NCBI GenBank assembly: GCA_019689695.1
Contig: JADGHA010000227.1
Coordinates: 1-6,937, forward strand
From: Micromonosporaceae bacterium
GTDB lineage: Bacteria; Actinomycetota; Actinomycetes; Mycobacteriales; Micromonosporaceae
Reading direction: 5' to 3'
DNA: 6,937 nucleotides
The notes under the pieces: model-generated
What the model was told of the DNA's origin: nothing
The model's input: only the letters and a program-made list of their open reading frames with translations
Database searches by the model: none
In this document: positions 6,129 to 6,937 of the stretch, piece after piece
How the letters are laid out: every line of letters begins with the position of its first letter
Numbering within the stretch: position 1 is the first letter of the stretch
Translations under genes and position numbers: made by a program

Positions 6129-6937
6129 ATGTCACGTGTCCTGATCACCGGTTCCGCCGACGGGCTCGGGCAGCTCGCCGCCCGCCTGCTGGTCGACGCC
6201 GGCCATCAGGTCGTGCTGCACGCCCGCAACCCCAGGCGCGGCAGCCAGGCCCTGGCCGGCGTGCCCGGCGCGGACGGCGTCCTGCTCGGCGACCTGAGCA
6301 GCATCGAGGAGACCCGCGGGCTGGCCGAGCAGGCCAACGCGTCCGGCCGCTTCGACGCGATCATCCACAACGCCGGGGTCGGTTACCGGGAGTACGACCG
6401 GGTGATCACCAAGGACGGGCTGGCCCACGTCTTCGCCGTCAACGTGCTCGCCCCGTACCTGCTCACCGCCCTGATCGACCCGCCGGCCCGGCTGATCTAC
6501 CTCAGCTCCGGAATGCACCGCAGCGGCGATCCGGACCTCAGCGACCTGCAGTGGGAGCGCCGGGCGTGGAACGGGACGCAGGCGTACGCCGACTCCAAGC
6601 TGTTCGTCGCGGCACTCGGGTTCGCGGTGGCGCGCCAGTGGCCGCACGTGCTGGCCAACACGGTCGAGCCGGGCTGGGTCTCCACCCGGACCGGCGGCGC
6701 CCGCGCTCCCGACGACCTGGCCCAGGGCCACCTCACCCAGGCCTGGCTGGCCACCAGCGACCACCCGGACGCCACGGTCACCGGCGGCTACTTCTACCAC
6801 CAGCGCCGGCGGGAGCCGCACCCCGCCGCGCGGGACCGGGCCGTGCAGGACGGGCTGCTCGCCGCCTGCGCCGAGCTGACCGGAACGCCCCTGCCGGCGC
6901 CGCCGGCCGCGCCGGCCGCGGCCGGCCGGCACGCGGC
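6129..6937 (+). CDS. Short-chain dehydrogenase/reductase (SDR), 3' end cut by the window
   Basis: An NAD(P)-dependent oxidoreductase with a Rossmann fold; 269 codons are visible and the frame is open at the right edge. MSRVLITGSADGLGQ begins the protein with the nucleotide-binding TGxxxGxG motif (7-14). An acidic-containing LLGDLSS follows beta-strand 3, HNAGVG holds the structural NAG (81-83), and the catalytic set is Ser126/127 (YLSSGMHRSG), Tyr153 and Lys157 in YADSK. The spacing and the text around Ser and Tyr resemble the retinol-dehydrogenase-like SDR group. EPGWVSTRTGG matches the usual PG motif after the active site. The fold looks complete by about residue 255, and what follows is an Ala/Pro-rich tail, so the stop probably lies just outside. 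The ATG at 6129 is chosen because the Rossmann motif starts immediately after it; the ribosome binding site is weak. The substrate is unknown. Confidence 0.9.
   Translation, partial: MSRVLITGSADGLGQLAARLLVDAGHQVVLHARNPRRGSQALAGVPGADGVLLGDLSSIEETRGLAEQANASGRFDAIIHNAGVGYREYDRVITKDGLAHVFAVNVLAPYLLTALIDPPARLIYLSSGMHRSGDPDLSDLQWERRAWNGTQAYADSKLFVAALGFAVARQWPHVLANTVEPGWVSTRTGGARAPDDLAQGHLTQAWLATSDHPDATVTGGYFYHQRRREPHPAARDRAVQDGLLAACAELTGTPLPAPPAAPAAAGRHA

Noticed and set aside
5977..6135. Longer N-terminus for the VOC protein
   Set aside because: The frame is open, but the added residues have no family character and the strong GAGGAG fits the ATG at 5976.
4075..6144. A 689-codon open frame on the plus strand
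   Set aside because: It overlaps the second permease in another frame and the VOC gene antisense, and its translation is Arg/Pro/Gly-rich without family motifs: a shadow of high G+C coding DNA.
6893..6931. Self-complementary GGCCGG-rich stretch near the right edge
   Set aside because: It is the Ala/Pro/Gly codon-rich tail of the SDR gene; simple composition explains the palindromes.

Overview
The base composition is very high in G+C, GTG starts are common, and the protein families and gene packing are typical of a filamentous actinobacterium. A Micromonosporaceae-like genome is a reasonable guess, but the sequence alone does not prove the genus. Most of the window is ordinary chromosomal gene content. 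I see no CRISPR array, insertion sequence, integrase, tRNA or rRNA.

Layout: (1) 12-1757 (+) is one half of an ABC exporter (membrane domain plus ATPase domain). Its reading frame is still open at the left edge. Its catalytic Walker B glutamate and H-loop histidine are both replaced, as expected for the degenerate half of a heterodimeric exporter. Its membrane domain contains a 74-base stretch with no A or T. (2) 1892-5239 (+) is a three-gene carbohydrate importer operon: a lipoprotein solute-binding protein, a MalF-type permease overlapping it by four bases, and a MalG-type permease with an unusual proline-rich N-terminal tail. No importer ATPase gene is present, which suggests use of a shared MsiK-type ATPase encoded elsewhere. 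The operon is preceded by a recognisable promoter (TTGACG, 18 bases, TAGGTT) whose spacer holds a near-consensus Crp/GlxR-type operator. (3) 5240-5499 holds no intact gene. It contains a decayed C-terminal fragment of a xanthine dehydrogenase molybdopterin-binding subunit (minus strand) and a long hairpin, probably the terminator for the convergent genes. (4) 5500-5976 (-) is a PhnB-like VOC/glyoxalase-superfamily protein with a clear ribosome binding site. (5) 6129 to the right edge (+) is a short-chain dehydrogenase/reductase, cut by the window end near its natural C-terminus. It is divergent from the VOC gene across a 152-base intergenic region.

How they work together: the binding protein captures an unidentified sugar or oligosaccharide outside the membrane, and the two permeases form the channel that an ATPase energises. 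The Crp-type box suggests control by carbon or cAMP status. The exporter half, the VOC protein and the SDR have no evident functional link to the importer. The points most worth a second look are the Crp-like box inside the promoter spacer, the pure G+C tract in the exporter, the degenerate ATPase site, the permease tail and the xanthine dehydrogenase relic.
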